NCBI GenBank assembly: GCA_031556275.1
Contig: JAVBTG010000128.1
Location: 1 to 23,449 of the forward strand
Source: JAKPNF01 sp031556275
GTDB taxonomy: Bacteria; Verrucomicrobiota; Verrucomicrobiia; Opitutales; JAKPNF01
Reading direction: 5' to 3'
DNA length: 23,449 nt
Part shown: in pieces, positions 22,374 through 23,449 of the stretch
How the letters are laid out: each line of letters begins with the position of its first letter
How positions within the stretch are numbered: position 1 is the first letter of the stretch
Program-made: the position numbers and the translations under genes
The notes under the pieces: generated by a model
What the model was told of the DNA's origin: nothing
Seen by the model: only the letters and a program-made list of their open reading frames with translations
Database searches by the model: none

Positions 22374-23153
22374 TCACACCATTTCGCGCAGAAAGCGCAG
22401 CGCCTGCGCTCCCATTTTTTCCAACACAAAAACTTTTAAATCCTGCGCCAGCGGAGCGCGGAAGGGGCCGAGGGTTTTTTCGGGGAGGTCGAAGGAAATT
22501 TCGAGGGCGTGGAGGGCTTGGCGGCGCAGGGCGAGTTCGCGGGCATGGCGGGGCGTCCAGCCGTTTTGGGCGAATTCCAGATAGAGCATGGGATCGTGCC
22601 CGTAGAGCTTGTCGCCCACGAGCGGATGGCCGATGTGCAGGGCGTGGGCGCGGATTTGGTGCTTGCGGCCCGTTTGGGGAATGACGCGGCAAAGGGTGAG
22701 GCCGCCACCCACACACAGCGGCTCAAAACGCGTGAGGGCCTCTTGAAACCCCGTGCCCTGCCCCACTTTTTGGATGACGGCCACGGGGCTGTCGGGGTCC
22801 GGCCCCAAGGGGGCGTTCACGTCGAGCGGCTTTTTAAATTCGCCCGTCAAAATGGCGATGTAGGTTTTGCGCGTGAGCCGGTGCATCTGCGCTTTTTGCA
22901 GGAGACTCGCCGTCGTGAGGTTGCGCGCGAGGACGACGACGCCGCTGGTTTCGCGGTCGAGGCGGCTGATCAGGTGGAGCGTGGATTGCCCCAAATACTC
23001 CCGCGCCGCGCCCACGAGGCTCGACCACGGGCCTTGCTTGGAGAGGTGGCACACGAGCCAGCCGGGCTTGTTGACGACGAGCAGATCGGCGTCCTGACGG
23101 ACGGCGCACGCGCGCAATTCGTCCGCACTGATCAATGGGGCCGACTCAGGCAC
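22374..23153 (-). CDS. RluA-family RNA pseudouridine synthase
   Basis: The 259-residue enzyme isomerises a uridine to pseudouridine in rRNA or tRNA. Landmarks are DADLLVVNKPGWLV at 21-34, the catalytic loop HLISRLDRETSGVVVLARN with Asp66, RKTYIAIL, and PQTGRKHQIRAHALHIGHPLVGDKLYG with the binding-site Arg/His cluster. There is no S4 RNA-binding domain, so it belongs to the short RluA/RluC-like group without it (TruC/RluA type); the target position cannot be given. The only sensible start is the GTG at 23153, as the next in-frame ATG lies beyond the catalytic loop. The start overlaps the last 8 bases of the upstream dehydrogenase gene, so it is likely translationally coupled to it. Confidence 0.92.
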   Translation of the reverse strand: MPESAPLISADELRACAVRQDADLLVVNKPGWLVCHLSKQGPWSSLVGAAREYLGQSTLHLISRLDRETSGVVVLARNLTTASLLQKAQMHRLTRKTYIAILTGEFKKPLDVNAPLGPDPDSPVAVIQKVGQGTGFQEALTRFEPLCVGGGLTLCRVIPQTGRKHQIRAHALHIGHPLVGDKLYGHDPMLYLEFAQNGWTPRHARELALRRQALHALEISFDLPEKTLGPFRAPLAQDLKVFVLEKMGAQALRFLREMV

Positions 23154-23449
23154 CGGTTTGTTTTTTGAGCGCCTTCATCCGCACGCGCGTGAGCACGAAA
23201 AACGAGATGGGCACCCCGATCTCGCGCGGGAAAAGCGACGCCGCGAAGCGCACGAGCTTGTTCGCCCAGCCGGGGGTGACGAGCGCGCGGTTTTTCGCCG
23301 CCGCCGCCAATGCCTTTTTGGCGACGAAATCCGACGTGCGCCCAATGATCGGCGGCAGGGGCGATTCCTTAAAACCCGCGCGTTTGAAAAACTTAGTGGC
23401 CGTCGGCCCCGGGCAGACGGTCAGCACGTTGATCTTTTCCCTGCGCAGT
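23146..23449 (-). CDS. Short-chain dehydrogenase/reductase, C-terminal part (N-terminus beyond the window)
   Basis: The frame is open to the right edge and gives about 100 residues. It begins in strand beta-6 with LRREKINVLTVCPGPTATKF, the PG motif region after the cofactor-binding site in SDR enzymes, and continues with KRAGF, a helix (FVAKKALAAAAKN) and a C-terminal hydrophobic stretch with basic ends typical of DltE/YqjQ-like 'short-chain dehydrogenases' that associate with membranes. The Rossmann GxxxGxG and YxxxK parts would lie outside the window. A GTG at 23427 could look like a start but is inside the domain. Its end overlaps the start of the RluA-type gene by 8 bases. Substrate not predictable. 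Confidence 0.85.
   Translation of the reverse strand, partial: LRREKINVLTVCPGPTATKFFKRAGFKESPLPPIIGRTSDFVAKKALAAAAKNRALVTPGWANKLVRFAASLFPREIGVPISFFVLTRVRMKALKKQTGA

Noticed and set aside
1..23449. CRISPR array, transposon ends, tRNA or phage genes
   Set aside because: I saw no direct repeat arrays with spacers, no transposase or integrase, no tRNA cloverleaf and no phage-like gene in reading the gaps.

Overview
The window is a high-GC chromosomal stretch from a Gram-negative bacterium. It most likely belongs to the Verrucomicrobiota (Opitutia-like). The clues are two proteins ending in PEP-CTERM sorting signals, a long divergent membrane pyrophosphatase, a secreted esterase family of the kind common in polysaccharide-degrading planctomycetes and verrucomicrobia, and ribosomal-protein genes without Shine-Dalgarno sequences. 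The genus cannot be fixed from this sequence alone. I see no tRNA, rRNA, CRISPR array, insertion sequence or prophage. No gap between genes exceeds about 200 bases.

Layout. (1) 1-3284, minus strand: lipA, an SGNH hydrolase, a sugar-phosphate nucleotidylyltransferase and a sugar kinase cut by the left edge. They are tightly spaced and probably form one transcription unit; the last two look like a kinase/nucleotidylyltransferase pair for amino-sugar salvage. (2) 3346-6811, minus: an unrecognised 258-residue protein, then hppA (H+-pumping pyrophosphatase) and its terminator. (3) 6812-8605: a helix-turn-helix/metallo-beta-lactamase fusion on plus, preceded by a perfect 18-bp palindrome, converging on a methyltransferase whose stop codon overlaps its own. 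(4) 8724-9369, plus: rplU-rpmA (L21, L27) with a terminator. (5) 9393-12655, plus: four consecutive polytopic membrane protein genes, three of which share a 'YW..PE' loop and one of which carries a DUF1648/SdpI-like motif. (6) 12802-13713, plus: the UV-damage endonuclease gene uvsE. (7) 13732-15887, minus: a SIMPL-domain protein behind a hairpin-rich leader, and a 25-residue-repeat PEP-CTERM surface protein with a strong promoter. (8) 15995-19817, minus: a PEP-CTERM trypsin-like protease followed by three tandem secreted alpha/beta-hydrolase paralogues. (9) 19950-23449, minus: aspS, a small membrane-anchored unknown, an RluA-type pseudouridine synthase and the end of a short-chain dehydrogenase.

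Most of the window is housekeeping. The parts that look least described are the four-gene membrane cassette built from a recurring four-helix unit, the protease plus triple-esterase operon, the HTH-metallohydrolase fusion with a candidate operator, and the nested hairpins ahead of the SIMPL gene. Functions assigned to these are inferences from motifs and gene order.
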